64,000 bases of DNA from Vibrio ziniensis (GTDB lineage: Bacteria > Pseudomonadota > Gammaproteobacteria > Enterobacterales > Vibrionaceae). The stretch covers positions 868,001-932,000 of the forward strand of contig NZ_CP049332.1 of assembly GCF_011064285.1 (NCBI RefSeq), in the 5' to 3' direction. The stretch's first letter is position 1; each line of letters opens with the position of its first letter. This document shows positions 1-8,848 of the stretch, one piece after another. Position numbers and translations under genes: made by a program. Below the pieces are notes generated by a model. That model had not been told where the DNA came from. It did not search any database and worked only from the letters and a program-made list of their open reading frames with translations.

Positions 1-397
1 TGGAGTGGTATGGGTGCCAAATCTGCTCTTTATAGCGTTCGTGGTCACTTTCGCTTGGTGCTTTACCATCAACGAAAACGGGGGTGGAGTCGAAAAGGAT
101 CTCCGGGAATAAGCCAGTAGTCTTTGTTGTGTAGAGTGGTTTGTCGTCACTTGGTCGGTTTAGGTCAACCACGTAGCGAGAATAGTTGGCTGATATGACA
201 CTCGCACCCAGTTCTTTCACACATTCATAAAGCTCTGGAATAAACCAGTCAGTATCTGGAAGTTTCTTGGCGGCTTGCGTTAAACCTTGTTCAACTTCTG
301 GAGTCAGACCTAGACCAGAGTGAGGCATACTCACTAATAGTGGGACGCTTCCTTGATGAAATTCGAATGGTGAACGCACACAATTTGGCTGACTCAT
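1..397 (-). CDS. hutG: N-formylglutamate deformylase (N-terminal part)
   Basis: Read on the minus strand, the frame opens at an ATG (395-397) and is open to the window edge, giving about 132 residues. The C-terminal half lies outside the window. The start MSQPNCVRSPFEFHQG, followed by VSMPHSGLGLTPEVE and NYSRYVVDLNRP, matches the N-formylglutamate amidohydrolase family, which hydrolyses N-formylglutamate to glutamate and formate. The MPHSG and DLNRP segments are where this family carries conserved active-site residues (family knowledge). It is divergent from hutF, whose product makes its substrate. Together they form the formimidoylglutamate-deiminase branch of histidine breakdown. A palindromic HutC-type operator lies just upstream. 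The start codon is well supported because no other start fits the family N-terminus. Confidence 0.88.
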   Translation of the reverse strand, partial: MSQPNCVRSPFEFHQGSVPLLVSMPHSGLGLTPEVEQGLTQAAKKLPDTDWFIPELYECVKELGASVISANYSRYVVDLNRPSDDKPLYTTKTTGLFPEILFDSTPVFVDGKAPSESDHERYKEQIWHPYHS

Positions 398-639
398 TTG
401 ACAGATACTCCGTTATCTTTATTAAATGTATATACATTTAATAATCTAGCTGTCATAAAACATTGTTGCAAGTGAGAAGTTAATTATTTATTGCGTTTAT
501 CCCATTTTTTCTCGTATTAAATTCCCTTGTTTTTGTAGGTGAACTGAGTGGAAAAATATAACTTGTATATACATATAAAGCTAAATTACACTTATTTTAA
601 ACAGTGCAAGTGATTACTTTTTTGAACTAGGAATTCACC
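398..639. promoter_or_regulatory. divergent hut control region with two HutC-type operators
   Basis: Between hutG and hutF is a perfect 26-bp palindrome at 419-444, centred on TGTATATACA and flanked by AT-rich arms. A second TGTATATACA core lies at 564-573, closer to hutF. HutC, the GntR-family repressor of hut genes, recognises TGTA-N2-TACA (established for Pseudomonas and enterics), and both sites fit. The first sits 22 nt upstream of the hutG start codon and the second 67 nt upstream of hutF, as expected if each divergent promoter is repressed separately and relieved by urocanate. No hutC gene is inside the window. Confidence 0.7.
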
Positions 640-2025
640 ATGACAGGGACTCAAACACGTCATTATTTCTTTGCTGAGCGAGCTTGGCTTGCTGATGGTT
701 GGCATAACAATGTCTCTTTCGAAGTTACCGACGGAGTGTTTACTCATGTCGAATCGGATACTTCAGCGGTTGAGGGAGCAACAAAGCTTATTGGCCCAGT
801 ATTGCCGACTTTAGCAAACGTGCATTCGCATGCATTCCAACGTGTAATGGCGGGAATGGCAGAAGTGTGTTTGAACCCAAATGATAGCTTTTGGAGTTGG
901 CGTGATCTGATGTACAAAATTGTACAAAAACTTTCGCCAGAACAAGCCAACGTTATCGCGACTCAGCTTTATATCGACATGCTTAAAGCGGGTTATACCC
1001 AAGTTGGTGAATTCCACTACTTACATCATGATGTTGCGGGTAAACACTATGCCAACCGTGCTGAGATGTCTCACCAGCTAATCAATGCCGCGGATCGCTC
1101 TGGTATTGGTCTGACGCTGCTACCTGTGCTGTATTCTCATTCTGGTTTTGGTGCGCTTGCTCCGAACGAAGGTCAAGCTCGCTTTATCAATTCGTCACAC
1201 TCTTATTTGGAACTGCAAAGTCAGTGTGAACAATCCTTAGCAGGTTCTGAGCTGCACAACCTTGGTATCTGTTTCCATTCACTACGTGCGGTAACAGAGC
1301 AGCAAATCAAAGAAGTATTGAGCTCATTAGACAGCAACAAAGTTGTACACATTCATATTTCTGAACAGCAGAAAGAAGTGAATGACTGTTTGGCATGGAG
1401 CGGTCAACGTCCTGTTGAGTGGTTGCATGAACATGTGGGTTTGAATGAGCGTTGGAACTTAATCCACGCGACACATCTGAATGAATACGAACTCAATGCA
1501 ATTGCCAGCAGCAAAGCGGTAGTGGGTTTGTGTCCGACGACAGAAGCAAACTTGGGTGACGGTATTTTCCCTGGTGTTGAATTTGAACGTTTGAATGGTC
1601 GTTGGGGTATCGGCTCCGATAGCCATGTGAGCCTGTCGATTGTTGAAGAATTACGTATTCTCGAATACGGACAACGCCTTCGCGATCAACAACGCAATCG
1701 TCTATATCGAGGCGAACAAACTAGCATTGGTGACAACCTGTTTACGCAAGCGTTATTGGGCGGCAATCAGTCATGTGGTGTAGATCTAGGTTTAGCGGTT
1801 GGTCAACGCGCAGACTTTATGGTGCTTGATGATACCCATCCGTTTATTGGCGCAAGCGAAACCAAAGATGTACTGAATCGTTGGTTGTTCGCATGCAGCG
1901 AAAACGTGGTGAAAGATGTGTTTGTTGCAGGCAAGCAAGTCATTAGCGAAGGACGACATGAGCTAGATGTTATAAGCCGTTCAGAGTTCTCTAAAGTGAT
2001 TAAGAAGGTTATTTACGATGTCTAA
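640..2025 (+). CDS. hutF: formimidoylglutamate deiminase
   Basis: This 461-residue protein belongs to the amidohydrolase superfamily. It converts N-formimino-L-glutamate to N-formyl-L-glutamate and ammonia in the five-step histidine pathway. Visible metal-site and catalytic motifs, in order, are NVHSHAFQ near residue 60, EFHYLHHD near 125, HIHISEQ near 235, an IHATH segment near 270 and GSDSHVSL near 325. The length is normal for HutF (about 450-460). The ATG at 640 follows an AGGA about 10 nt upstream. It overlaps hutD by 8 nt, indicating translational coupling. It is divergent from hutG, which consumes its product. Confidence 0.93.
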   Translation: MTGTQTRHYFFAERAWLADGWHNNVSFEVTDGVFTHVESDTSAVEGATKLIGPVLPTLANVHSHAFQRVMAGMAEVCLNPNDSFWSWRDLMYKIVQKLSPEQANVIATQLYIDMLKAGYTQVGEFHYLHHDVAGKHYANRAEMSHQLINAADRSGIGLTLLPVLYSHSGFGALAPNEGQARFINSSHSYLELQSQCEQSLAGSELHNLGICFHSLRAVTEQQIKEVLSSLDSNKVVHIHISEQQKEVNDCLAWSGQRPVEWLHEHVGLNERWNLIHATHLNEYELNAIASSKAVVGLCPTTEANLGDGIFPGVEFERLNGRWGIGSDSHVSLSIVEELRILEYGQRLRDQQRNRLYRGEQTSIGDNLFTQALLGGNQSCGVDLGLAVGQRADFMVLDDTHPFIGASETKDVLNRWLFACSENVVKDVFVAGKQVISEGRHELDVISRSEFSKVIKKVIYDV

Positions 2026-2623
2026 TCACTCAAATTTGTTTAGCGTAGTTCCTCAATCTGACTATCTGCGTATGCCATGGAAAAATGGCTTAGGTGAAAC
2101 GTTAGAAATTGCGGTGAGTCGAGAAAACGATGAGGTGTTGTATCGCGTTAGTCAAGCCGCGGTGGTTGAAGATGGCGCGTTCTCAGATTTTTCTGGTTTG
2201 CATCGTACGCTTGTTTTGCTAAAGGGCAATGGGATGATTCTGTCCCATAAAAACGCACAAAAAGAATATCAACATAACCTTGAGCAAGAGTTGTCTGTTG
2301 CGCATTTCGCTGGTGGTGATAGTACCTATGCGACCCTATCAAACGGGGCCATTGAAGATCTCAACATTATGGTGCGAGAAGGCAAAGCAGGTTCGGATGT
2401 GCAAGCCATTTTCTCTCCTGCCTTTTTTGATGTTAGCCGTGATTCGCACACGCTATTCACGGGCTTCTACGCTAATAGTGATTGTGTACTGGCGTTGGAC
2501 TTTGCTTCAGAGCTTCACACGGTCAAGCTGCAAAGCCAATCAATGTTGCTGTTTAGCCACACCGCAAAAGTGACATTGGAAAGCGGCTCAGGAGTGGCTA
2601 TTTCCATTTACTCAATTGACTAA
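2018..2623 (+). CDS. hutD: HutD family protein
   Basis: This 201-residue cytosolic cupin-like protein overlaps the end of hutF by 8 nt, so the two are co-transcribed. The MPWKNGLGETLEIA segment near residue 20 and the FSGLHRTLVLLKGNGM segment near residue 60 are diagnostic of the HutD/Ves family. HutD has no proven enzymatic reaction. In Pseudomonas it has been proposed to limit hut operon expression by sensing formylglutamate (family knowledge). A strong hairpin terminator follows the gene, so the hutFD unit ends here. Confidence 0.87.
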   Translation: MSNHSNLFSVVPQSDYLRMPWKNGLGETLEIAVSRENDEVLYRVSQAAVVEDGAFSDFSGLHRTLVLLKGNGMILSHKNAQKEYQHNLEQELSVAHFAGGDSTYATLSNGAIEDLNIMVREGKAGSDVQAIFSPAFFDVSRDSHTLFTGFYANSDCVLALDFASELHTVKLQSQSMLLFSHTAKVTLESGSGVAISIYSID

Positions 2624-2645
2624 GTTTACGCGATGGTCGCAATCG

Positions 2646-2670
2646 TAGGGTTGAGCATGGCTCAACCCTA
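2646..2670 (+). terminator. Rho-independent terminator of hutFD
   Basis: A perfect 11-bp stem (TAGGGTTGAGC paired with its complement) with the 3-nt loop ATG is followed by a short T-rich tail, 23 nt after the hutD stop. The T tract is modest, so termination could be partial. Confidence 0.7.
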
Positions 2671-2676
2671 AGTTTT

Positions 2677-2934
2677 CTATTGCTTATCTTTTAGGATTTG
2701 AAGATTTTCATTGATCTTAAAGATAACGATCATCAGTTCACACCAGATACGAGCGCCAATTGACCCTAGAATCATAGTGATTAAGCCTAAGAAGAAAGTG
2801 CCTGCAGTTAATCCCTCATAACCGCTGAACATGGTGCCTAATCCAGAAATCACCGCAATAATGATAAGCAGCCAGTAAAGACCTGTTACGAGTTTTGGCG
2901 TTAGCATTGAATCGAAGGTGAACATTGATTTCAT
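2677..2934 (-). CDS. DUF4282 small membrane protein
   Basis: This 85-residue protein has two predicted membrane helices (about residues 15-33 and 40-62) and ends in a short charged tail. The layout (FDSMLTPKLVTGLYWLLI, then a second helix and RIWCELMIVIFKINENL) fits the DUF4282 family, which is of unknown function. The ATG at 2934 is preceded by AAGGAAA at good spacing, so the start is firm. It is convergent with hutD and alone in its orientation. No function is claimed. Confidence 0.75.
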   Translation of the reverse strand: MKSMFTFDSMLTPKLVTGLYWLLIIIAVISGLGTMFSGYEGLTAGTFFLGLITMILGSIGARIWCELMIVIFKINENLQILKDKQ

Positions 2935-3185
2935 AGTTACATTTCCTTGTTTAATTTATTGTTTTTCTTGGGTGAATAGACATAGATTGTCGAGTAAAGA
3001 TATTAAACGGATTGATTATAAATACCATTGTTAAGCTGTAGGTAAATCTCATTTATTCAGATGGTTAGATTCTTACTCGAATTGTTTGAGCGAATAATTT
3101 AATAAGTCATCATGTTGTAACTGGATATTTACATTCTTCGGGCGTATATTTCTGTTTCAATTCTGCGCAGTATATAGAGGGCAAT

Positions 3186-3827
3186 ATGTTAGAGGCGTTT
3201 GGCGTTATTAATATTTGGACGTATTTAGTTGGTCTGACAATGATCATTCTTGCTCCGGGTCCAAACTCTCTTTATGTATTGAAATCAAGCTCATCACTGG
3301 GTGTGAAAGCTGGCTATCAAGCAGCGTCTGGTGTGTTAATCGGCGATGCTGTTTTAATCCTGCTCTCTTATCTGGGAGTCGCGTCACTCATTCAAACTTC
3401 TCCAGTTTTGTTCACTATCATCCGCTATCTTGGTGCGGCTTACCTGCTGTATTTAGGTATTAAAATCATCCATCAACTGATGAGCAAAAAAGGTGAAGAG
3501 GGGGCAGAAATGGCGCGCCCTAAGAAGAAAGAGAACGTGTTTGCTAAGTCACTTACTTTAAGTTTGACCAACCCAAAAGCGATTCTTTTTTATGTGTCGT
3601 TCTTCATCCAGTTTATTGATTACACCTATGAGCACACTTGGGCATCTTACCTGATTTTGGCAACCATTTTAGAAGTGTTCAGTATTGTCTATTTGAGTGT
3701 GCTGATTTTCCTTGGTACCTCTTTGACTCAGATGTTCAAAAACAACAAGGTATTGGCGAATTTGGGCAATGGCTTGCTGGGTATGTTCTTTATGGGTTTT
3801 GCGGCTCGTCTGGCGAGCTTGAGTTAA
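3186..3827 (+). CDS. leuE: LysE/RhtB-family amino-acid exporter, LeuE-like
   Basis: This 213-residue inner-membrane protein has about six predicted helices. APGPNSLYVLKSS near residue 25 is the conserved N-terminal motif of LysE/RhtB exporters, and LTNPKAILFYVSFF near residue 120 is the second conserved block. Both these and the C-terminus (MGFAARLASL) resemble Escherichia coli LeuE, a leucine exporter, as I recall that sequence. The substrate here is not shown by sequence. It is a single-gene unit closed by a hairpin terminator at 3840-3871. Confidence 0.8.
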   Translation: MLEAFGVINIWTYLVGLTMIILAPGPNSLYVLKSSSSLGVKAGYQAASGVLIGDAVLILLSYLGVASLIQTSPVLFTIIRYLGAAYLLYLGIKIIHQLMSKKGEEGAEMARPKKKENVFAKSLTLSLTNPKAILFYVSFFIQFIDYTYEHTWASYLILATILEVFSIVYLSVLIFLGTSLTQMFKNNKVLANLGNGLLGMFFMGFAARLASLS

Positions 3828-3839
3828 TTGAATAGTTAC

Positions 3840-3871
3840 AAAAAGGCCAGAACATATGTTCAGGCCTTTTT
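3840..3871 (+). terminator. Rho-independent terminator after leuE
   Basis: The arms AAAAAGGCC and GGCCTTTTT flank a loop that itself contains the palindrome AACATATGTT. The T tract closes the stem. The A-rich 5' arm makes it potentially active for the opposite gene (3912-4994) as well. Confidence 0.8.
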
Positions 3872-3911
3872 GTTTTCATCGCGCCGACATAGAGTAAGCG
3901 ACTCGAGTAAC

Positions 3912-4994
3912 TTAAAGTTCAGTAATGAACGTACCTTCTGGCATAACTGGCAGGTAGTTTTTGTAGAAGTCTAAGTAAGCTTGGTTTGGATTCAAGTCTG
4001 CAAATACTTCTGGGTACATTGCTTTTGCGTAGAACTGAATCATTGCACCATCAAGAATGGTACGACATGCGCCATGGTAGGCCGCGTACATGCGGTTGTT
4101 CTTAACTGCTGAAATTGAAGACCAGCCAGTACGCTTCTTAAAGCCTTCTAAACGCTCTTTCGCTACAGATTCTTGAACACCTTGCCCCATCACCATGGAA
4201 TCACTGCCTGTACCCGTTTCGTAACCAGTAATGACGATAACATCTGGGTTTGCTGCGATGATTTGCTCTGGGTTTAGTTTGCCCCACCATTCAACATACG
4301 GTGCTGAAATGTTGTTACCGCCAGCCACAGTTGCGATAGCTCCCCACATGTTCTTACCGAATGTGTAGCCAATCTCGTTGATGCCAGACGCACCGTACTC
4401 AGTATAGATTTTTGGTTGAGGAAGGTTTGCTTTCTCTAAACGAGCAGTAATCATCTCGATATTCTGCTTATATTCATTGGCGATTTTAGCGGCACGCTCT
4501 TGTTGACCAGTGATCACACCAATAAGCTGGGTACTTTTGATGTGGCGATCTAGAGTTTGAGCGTTGTAGTCAACCACAACAATTGGAATGCCAGCGCTTT
4601 CAAGACGTTGGATGTCACTACCTAAGCCTTTGTATTGCCAGTCAGCCAACATGATAAGGTCTGGTCTTAGGCTGATCACTTTCTCTACTGAGAACGTATT
4701 GGTATCTACACGACCAATACCCGGAATCTCGTCGAGTGAAGGGCGGTGTTTGACGTTCATTTCCCAGTTTGCTGGGCGTGCTTGCCAAATGTATTTCGAC
4801 ATGCCAACTACGTTGTCGTACGCCGCTTCAGTACCAATTGCCATGTAATCTTCTGGGTAGAAGCCCACGATGACACGCTTCGCAGGAGCATCGAAAGTCA
4901 CTTCGCGGTCAAGTACGTCTGTAATGGTGGTTGTTTGAGCGAAGCTGTAAGAAGCAAACAGCAAAGTTGAAAGGCTAAACAGTTTTTGAATCAT
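3912..4994 (-). CDS. iron-siderophore/metal-chelate ABC transporter periplasmic binding protein
   Basis: The protein is 360 residues when started at the ATG 4992-4994 (MIQKLFSLSTLLFASYSFAQ), which gives a clean signal peptide. An in-frame extension to 5105 lacks this logic. The mature part begins TTTITDVLDREVTFDAPAKRVIV, the standard start of FecB/BtuF/TroA-type class III binding proteins, with LRPDLIMLADW near residue 130 and NPDVIVITGYETG near 260. It should bind ferric siderophore, heme or cobalamin in the periplasm. No permease or ATPase is adjacent, so the partner components are elsewhere. A Fur-box-like sequence lies about 100 nt upstream, pointing to iron regulation. The exact ligand is not determinable. 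Confidence 0.82.
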   Translation of the reverse strand: MIQKLFSLSTLLFASYSFAQTTTITDVLDREVTFDAPAKRVIVGFYPEDYMAIGTEAAYDNVVGMSKYIWQARPANWEMNVKHRPSLDEIPGIGRVDTNTFSVEKVISLRPDLIMLADWQYKGLGSDIQRLESAGIPIVVVDYNAQTLDRHIKSTQLIGVITGQQERAAKIANEYKQNIEMITARLEKANLPQPKIYTEYGASGINEIGYTFGKNMWGAIATVAGGNNISAPYVEWWGKLNPEQIIAANPDVIVITGYETGTGSDSMVMGQGVQESVAKERLEGFKKRTGWSSISAVKNNRMYAAYHGACRTILDGAMIQFYAKAMYPEVFADLNPNQAYLDFYKNYLPVMPEGTFITEL

Positions 4995-5090
4995 GTAATG
5001 AAACCTTTTATTGTCCTTGTTTAAAAGATCGTTATTTATGCCGCTTGTCTGGCGGTTGGCGCTGATTATATTGTCAATATAAATGCACAT

Positions 5091-5109
5091 GCAAACTATT
5101 ATCATTTAT
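5091..5109 (-). promoter_or_regulatory. Fur-box-like operator
   Basis: Read on the minus strand, ATAAATGATAATAGTTTGC matches the core of the 19-bp Fur consensus (AATGATAAT is shared). It is 97 nt upstream of the start of the metal-chelate binding protein gene. It is degenerate in the distal half, so this is a candidate. Confidence 0.5.
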
Positions 5110-5285
5110 TTTTCTATAATTTTGTTGTCTAACTCATAGCGTTCATTGTTCATTGCTACAAATCGCTCATTCCAGTTCAAAGATGTGTGATTCTGGCAAC
5201 ACCTATCGAACTTTCGTCGCTATTCTGTACGTATGGAAATCTGCAGATATGAAAAGTTTGCTCTTGTTAGTTGTAAGGAATGAAA

Positions 5286-6125
5286 ATGGAAGATTTTATT
5301 TTGCCAAGTAACAATCCTATGCCTCGCTTAGGCTTGGGCACTTGGTATATGGGTGAGACCCCGCGAACTCGCAAACAGGAAGTAGAAGCGTTGCGCTTTG
5401 GTATTGAATACGGTGCTCGTTTGCTGGATTGCGCAGAAATGTATGGTGAAGGCGAAGCCGAAAGCATTGCTGGTGAAGCAATGAAAGGATTCCGTGATCA
5501 GCTATATATCGTAAGTAAATTTTATCCTCATAATGCCTCTAGAAAAGGTGTGATTACCGCTTGTGAACGCAGCTTACGTCGTTTGAATACCGATTACTTA
5601 GATATGTATCTACTTCACTGGATGGGTTCTGTGCCTTTTGAAGAAACGCTTGAAGCACTTTATTTGTTAAAAGAGCAGGGCAAGATTCGCGATTATGGCG
5701 TCAGTAACCTTGATATCAATGACCTGAAAGACTTTTGCTCTGCTGATTCACAAGGGCTTTGTGCAACAAACCAAGTGCTTTATAACTTAGCGTGTAGAGA
5801 GCCTGAGTGGGCGGTCAAGCCGTTTTGCGATCAGAAGGGAATGTCAATGATGGCTTACTGCCCATTAGATCAAGGCTCTTTATTATTTGAACCTGCACTT
5901 CAGACGATAGCAGACAAGCACAATGCCACTCCAGCCCAAATAGCGTTAGCTTGGTTGCTTCATCAGTCTGGCGTTATTGCTATACCTAAATCCAGCACGG
6001 TTTCTCGAGTAAAAGAGAATTTAGATTCTGCCAACATAACGTTAACCGTAAGCGATATTGAGCGGATTAATCGAGAGTTCCCAGCTCCGACAAATGATTA
6101 TGAAGGGCGAATAGGGATCCGGTAG
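5286..6125 (+). CDS. aldo/keto reductase, YeaE-like
   Basis: This 279-residue NADPH-dependent (beta/alpha)8 reductase carries the whole aldo/keto reductase tetrad: Asp48 and Tyr53 (LLDCAEMYGEG), Lys78 (IVSKFYP) and His111 (LLHWMG). The C-terminal AIPKSSTVSRVKEN is the nucleotide-binding block. The sequence resembles E. coli YeaE, described as a methylglyoxal reductase (recall), but the substrate range is broad in this family. The ATG at 5286 is chosen over 5280 because AGGA ends only one base before 5280 but six bases before 5286. It is monocistronic, with a strong terminator after it. Confidence 0.85.
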   Translation: MEDFILPSNNPMPRLGLGTWYMGETPRTRKQEVEALRFGIEYGARLLDCAEMYGEGEAESIAGEAMKGFRDQLYIVSKFYPHNASRKGVITACERSLRRLNTDYLDMYLLHWMGSVPFEETLEALYLLKEQGKIRDYGVSNLDINDLKDFCSADSQGLCATNQVLYNLACREPEWAVKPFCDQKGMSMMAYCPLDQGSLLFEPALQTIADKHNATPAQIALAWLLHQSGVIAIPKSSTVSRVKENLDSANITLTVSDIERINREFPAPTNDYEGRIGIR

Positions 6126-6133
6126 AGTAAAAG

Positions 6134-6157
6134 AAAGAGCCGCATTTGCGGCTCTTT
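6134..6157. terminator. bidirectional hairpin terminator
   Basis: A perfect 10-bp stem, AAAGAGCCGC with its complement and the loop ATTT, lies between the convergent aldo/keto reductase and chemoreceptor genes. The A-rich and T-rich ends suit termination from both sides. Confidence 0.8.
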
Positions 6158-6187
6158 AGCTATTTAATGTTCAAGAACAAACAAACG

Positions 6188-8230
6188 TTAGTGGAAGAAA
6201 TCTACTTGCTGTTTAAGATGCTTGGACAGTTCTGAAAGCTGCTGAGCACTGTCAGACGTTTGTGCACTTGTTTCACGGCTTTGAACATTTAAGTCTGAAA
6301 TTTCAGAAGCACTTGCTGCAACTTCTTGTGACACCTGAGCTTGTTGCTCTGCAGTTGTGGCAATCGCTTCGGCTTGACCTGCGATGCCGCGTACTTGTTC
6401 TGCTATAGATTCGAGTGAAGTGCCTGCTTCTTGCGCCTTGTCGAGCACCTTGTTGGCGTTTTGCTGGCTTTGATGCATTAAAGAGACAGCATTGCCTGTT
6501 GAGCTCTTCAACTGGTTAATAATCTGAACTACGTCTTTAACCGACATTTGCGTGCGAGCAGCAAGAGTCCTTACTTCATCGGCAACTACGGCAAAGCCAC
6601 GACCTTGTTCACCAGCTCGCGCCGCTTCGATTGCAGCGTTAAGAGCCAGTAAGTTCGTCTGTTCGGCAATATCATCAATCATTTTGGTGACGCTTTGGAT
6701 GCTATTGCTGTCGTTGTTTACTTGCTCAATGGCTTTTGCTGATTGATCGAGCTGATCGTTGAGCTGTGCCACATCTAAGCAAACTTCTTCCACTTTACCC
6801 AAACCGTTTTGCGTACTTTCGTCTGCCTGACGAACGTTTTCGGCAATCGCTTCAACTTGTTGTGCGACGGATTTTGCTGATGTTGCCATCTCTTCAATAG
6901 CTGTAACCACTTGTTCTGCTTGTCGCTGTTGTGCATCCGACTGACGCAGGTTGGTTTGTGCATCAGTCAACACACTACTTGACTGACCGTCGAGCTGCTC
7001 ACTGGTCGAACGAATATCCCCAACAAGAGAGTTAAGGCGGTTTGCCATGTTGCTGACACTGTTTGTAAGCCTTGTTACTTCGTTCTGTGAATTCTGGCTG
7101 CCTTGCTCAACTTTGATGCTCACTTCACCTTCGCCCAATCGCTCCATATACCCACTAAGTATGGTCAACGGCTTGGTACTGCGATTGATGAAGAGACTCA
7201 TGATGACAAAGGTTAATGCGCCAACCACAAGGGAAATGATAGCAATCAGTTTGAGAAGTTCTGTACTCTCTTTGGTCACTTCACTAACAAAAGTACCCCC
7301 AAGAATCTTCCAATCCCAACCCGGAACAGTGGCGTACACAATGTATTTTTCTCCGACTGAGCCGTTAAATTCCCATGGATAGGTGAGGATGCCTGTATCT
7401 TGACTAAAGATAGCTTTAAAAGGCTTATCACCGTTGTAATCGGCAACATCTAAGATAGATGGGTCATTGGGTTTAAATTTGGGGTGTAACAGATAATGAC
7501 CAAGGTTTGCTTGTTTGTTGTCTAGAACAATCGTATAGCCAGTGTCACCCCAAGAAACGGAACGTAAAGACTCAAAAATAGATTGGGTGGCATCTTCTAC
7601 TGGCAAGGCGATACTGGTAATGGCTGTTACTTTTCCTTCATCACTCAATACGGGGTCATAATAGGCGATATAGTTCCGACCTAATAAAGTCACCACACTA
7701 TAATAAGGCTGACCATTCATGATGTTGTTATATGCAGGGTGTTCTCTGCCTAATAACGTGCCTATTTCTAATTTGCCTTCTGAGTCGCGAAGTGAAGTGG
7801 AGATTCGAATCCAATCGTCTCCTACTGGCGCAAATATAGTGGCAGCAGCACCTGTATCCCGACTGAAAGCATCAGGCTTACGTACATCGCTTACAATGCT
7901 CTCACCCCAAATTGTAATATCGCGAATTTGGTAGCCATTGTAATTGACTTCGTTATCTTCAACATAAAATCCCTCTAGGTACCCATTACGAAGAGTGGAT
8001 GCAAGGATACGAGCGGTTTCTAGGTAAGCGTTATACTGACCTTCAATGGTCTTACCCATAGCTTGGATTTTGGACTGTTGTTCCGTCAGTGTCGTATTCA
8101 AAAGTACTTTGGAAGCATTTTGATAGACCAATGCAGCTATGCTTGAAAATGCAATCAGCAAACATACCGTCATGACGGTGCGCAACTGAAACCCCAAGTT
8201 TCTGTTTCGGTAATATTGGATCATAGACAT
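6188..8230 (-). CDS. methyl-accepting chemotaxis protein with Cache sensor
   Basis: This protein of about 680 residues has one helix near the N-terminus ([21 protein letters not shown]), a periplasmic sensor of about 290 residues with the dCache pattern ([21 protein letters not shown], then [19 protein letters not shown]), a second helix near residue 340, a HAMP segment and a cytoplasmic signalling domain. The signalling hairpin tip [22 protein letters not shown] is present. Dimers should signal to CheA/CheW in response to a small ligand that cannot be named here. The start is ambiguous. ATGs at 8230 and 8224 each have a purine-rich site at about 6 nt, and a longer TTG-initiated reading to 8251 is less likely. 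Confidence 0.92.
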   Translation of the reverse strand: MSMIQYYRNRNLGFQLRTVMTVCLLIAFSSIAALVYQNASKVLLNTTLTEQQSKIQAMGKTIEGQYNAYLETARILASTLRNGYLEGFYVEDNEVNYNGYQIRDITIWGESIVSDVRKPDAFSRDTGAAATIFAPVGDDWIRISTSLRDSEGKLEIGTLLGREHPAYNNIMNGQPYYSVVTLLGRNYIAYYDPVLSDEGKVTAITSIALPVEDATQSIFESLRSVSWGDTGYTIVLDNKQANLGHYLLHPKFKPNDPSILDVADYNGDKPFKAIFSQDTGILTYPWEFNGSVGEKYIVYATVPGWDWKILGGTFVSEVTKESTELLKLIAIISLVVGALTFVIMSLFINRSTKPLTILSGYMERLGEGEVSIKVEQGSQNSQNEVTRLTNSVSNMANRLNSLVGDIRSTSEQLDGQSSSVLTDAQTNLRQSDAQQRQAEQVVTAIEEMATSAKSVAQQVEAIAENVRQADESTQNGLGKVEEVCLDVAQLNDQLDQSAKAIEQVNNDSNSIQSVTKMIDDIAEQTNLLALNAAIEAARAGEQGRGFAVVADEVRTLAARTQMSVKDVVQIINQLKSSTGNAVSLMHQSQQNANKVLDKAQEAGTSLESIAEQVRGIAGQAEAIATTAEQQAQVSQEVAASASEISDLNVQSRETSAQTSDSAQQLSELSKHLKQQVDFFH

Positions 8231-8344
8231 TCCTAACCTTTTTATACTCAAACCACTTTATGTAGTGATTTATGCATATGTGTTTATTCTTCGTCGTTTT
8301 ATTTATAGATTTTGTTGAATCTCGGTTGTTACATTTTGCTGAGT

Positions 8345-8848
8345 TCAGCACTTTGTAGGGGTGTATCTGGTATAAATAAAGGGTGATTCCTCCCGATAGA
8401 TTTCAAATCCCATGCGTTTGTAGAGGCTTCCTGCATGGCTGTCTTTAAGATAGCTCAGAGAACAGGGTTTTCCGGTTTGTTTAGAATATCGGATGACATA
8501 TTCCATAACTTTACGTCCGATCCCCTGATTTTGATAATTAGGTAGAATAAAGAACCTAGAAAAGTAGATCTGGTCACGTTTTTCCAGCAACATGTAAGTT
8601 CCAATGGGCTTGTCTTGATGACAGATAACTGTAGGCAGACCAGTATTCCATTCGTGTTGATGCAAGGCCCATTGAAGCTCTTCGTCCCAACCATGTTCAA
8701 GCGTTAGCAAATCGAAGTCGACAGCCTTCTTAAGCTCATAAGCAAAAAGGCAGTCGGCGTCAGTAGCTGGACGAAATCGAATCTCGCTTAAAACTGAATT
8801 ACCCTTCAATTTGTGCTCTGTTAGCGCAATTTGCCGAATAGTCTCCAT
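8345..8848 (-). CDS. GNAT-family N-acetyltransferase
   Basis: Up to 167 residues long. The GNAT fold is shown by IRFRPATDADCLFAYELKKA, the acetyl-CoA loop NYQNQGIGRKVMEYV (Q-x-x-G-I-G) near residue 110 and the C-terminal LYKRMGFEIYREE. The substrate is unknown. The ATG at 8848 would overlap the upstream reductase gene by 50 nt and gives 22 extra residues before the family start. A TTG at about 8809, preceded by AGAGCA, would give a more typical N-terminus. The overlap with, and same orientation as, the GhrB-type gene implies co-transcription. Confidence 0.75.
   Translation of the reverse strand: METIRQIALTEHKLKGNSVLSEIRFRPATDADCLFAYELKKAVDFDLLTLEHGWDEELQWALHQHEWNTGLPTVICHQDKPIGTYMLLEKRDQIYFSRFFILPNYQNQGIGRKVMEYVIRYSKQTGKPCSLSYLKDSHAGSLYKRMGFEIYREESPFIYTRYTPTKC

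Noticed and set aside
2280..2573. 97-codon frame inside hutD
   Set aside because: It is an out-of-frame shadow of a well-supported HutD gene.
8252..8351. Extension of the first chemoreceptor gene beyond 8251 or a small gene in this gap
   Set aside because: No ribosome site or start fits. The gap is short and is adequately explained as a promoter region.
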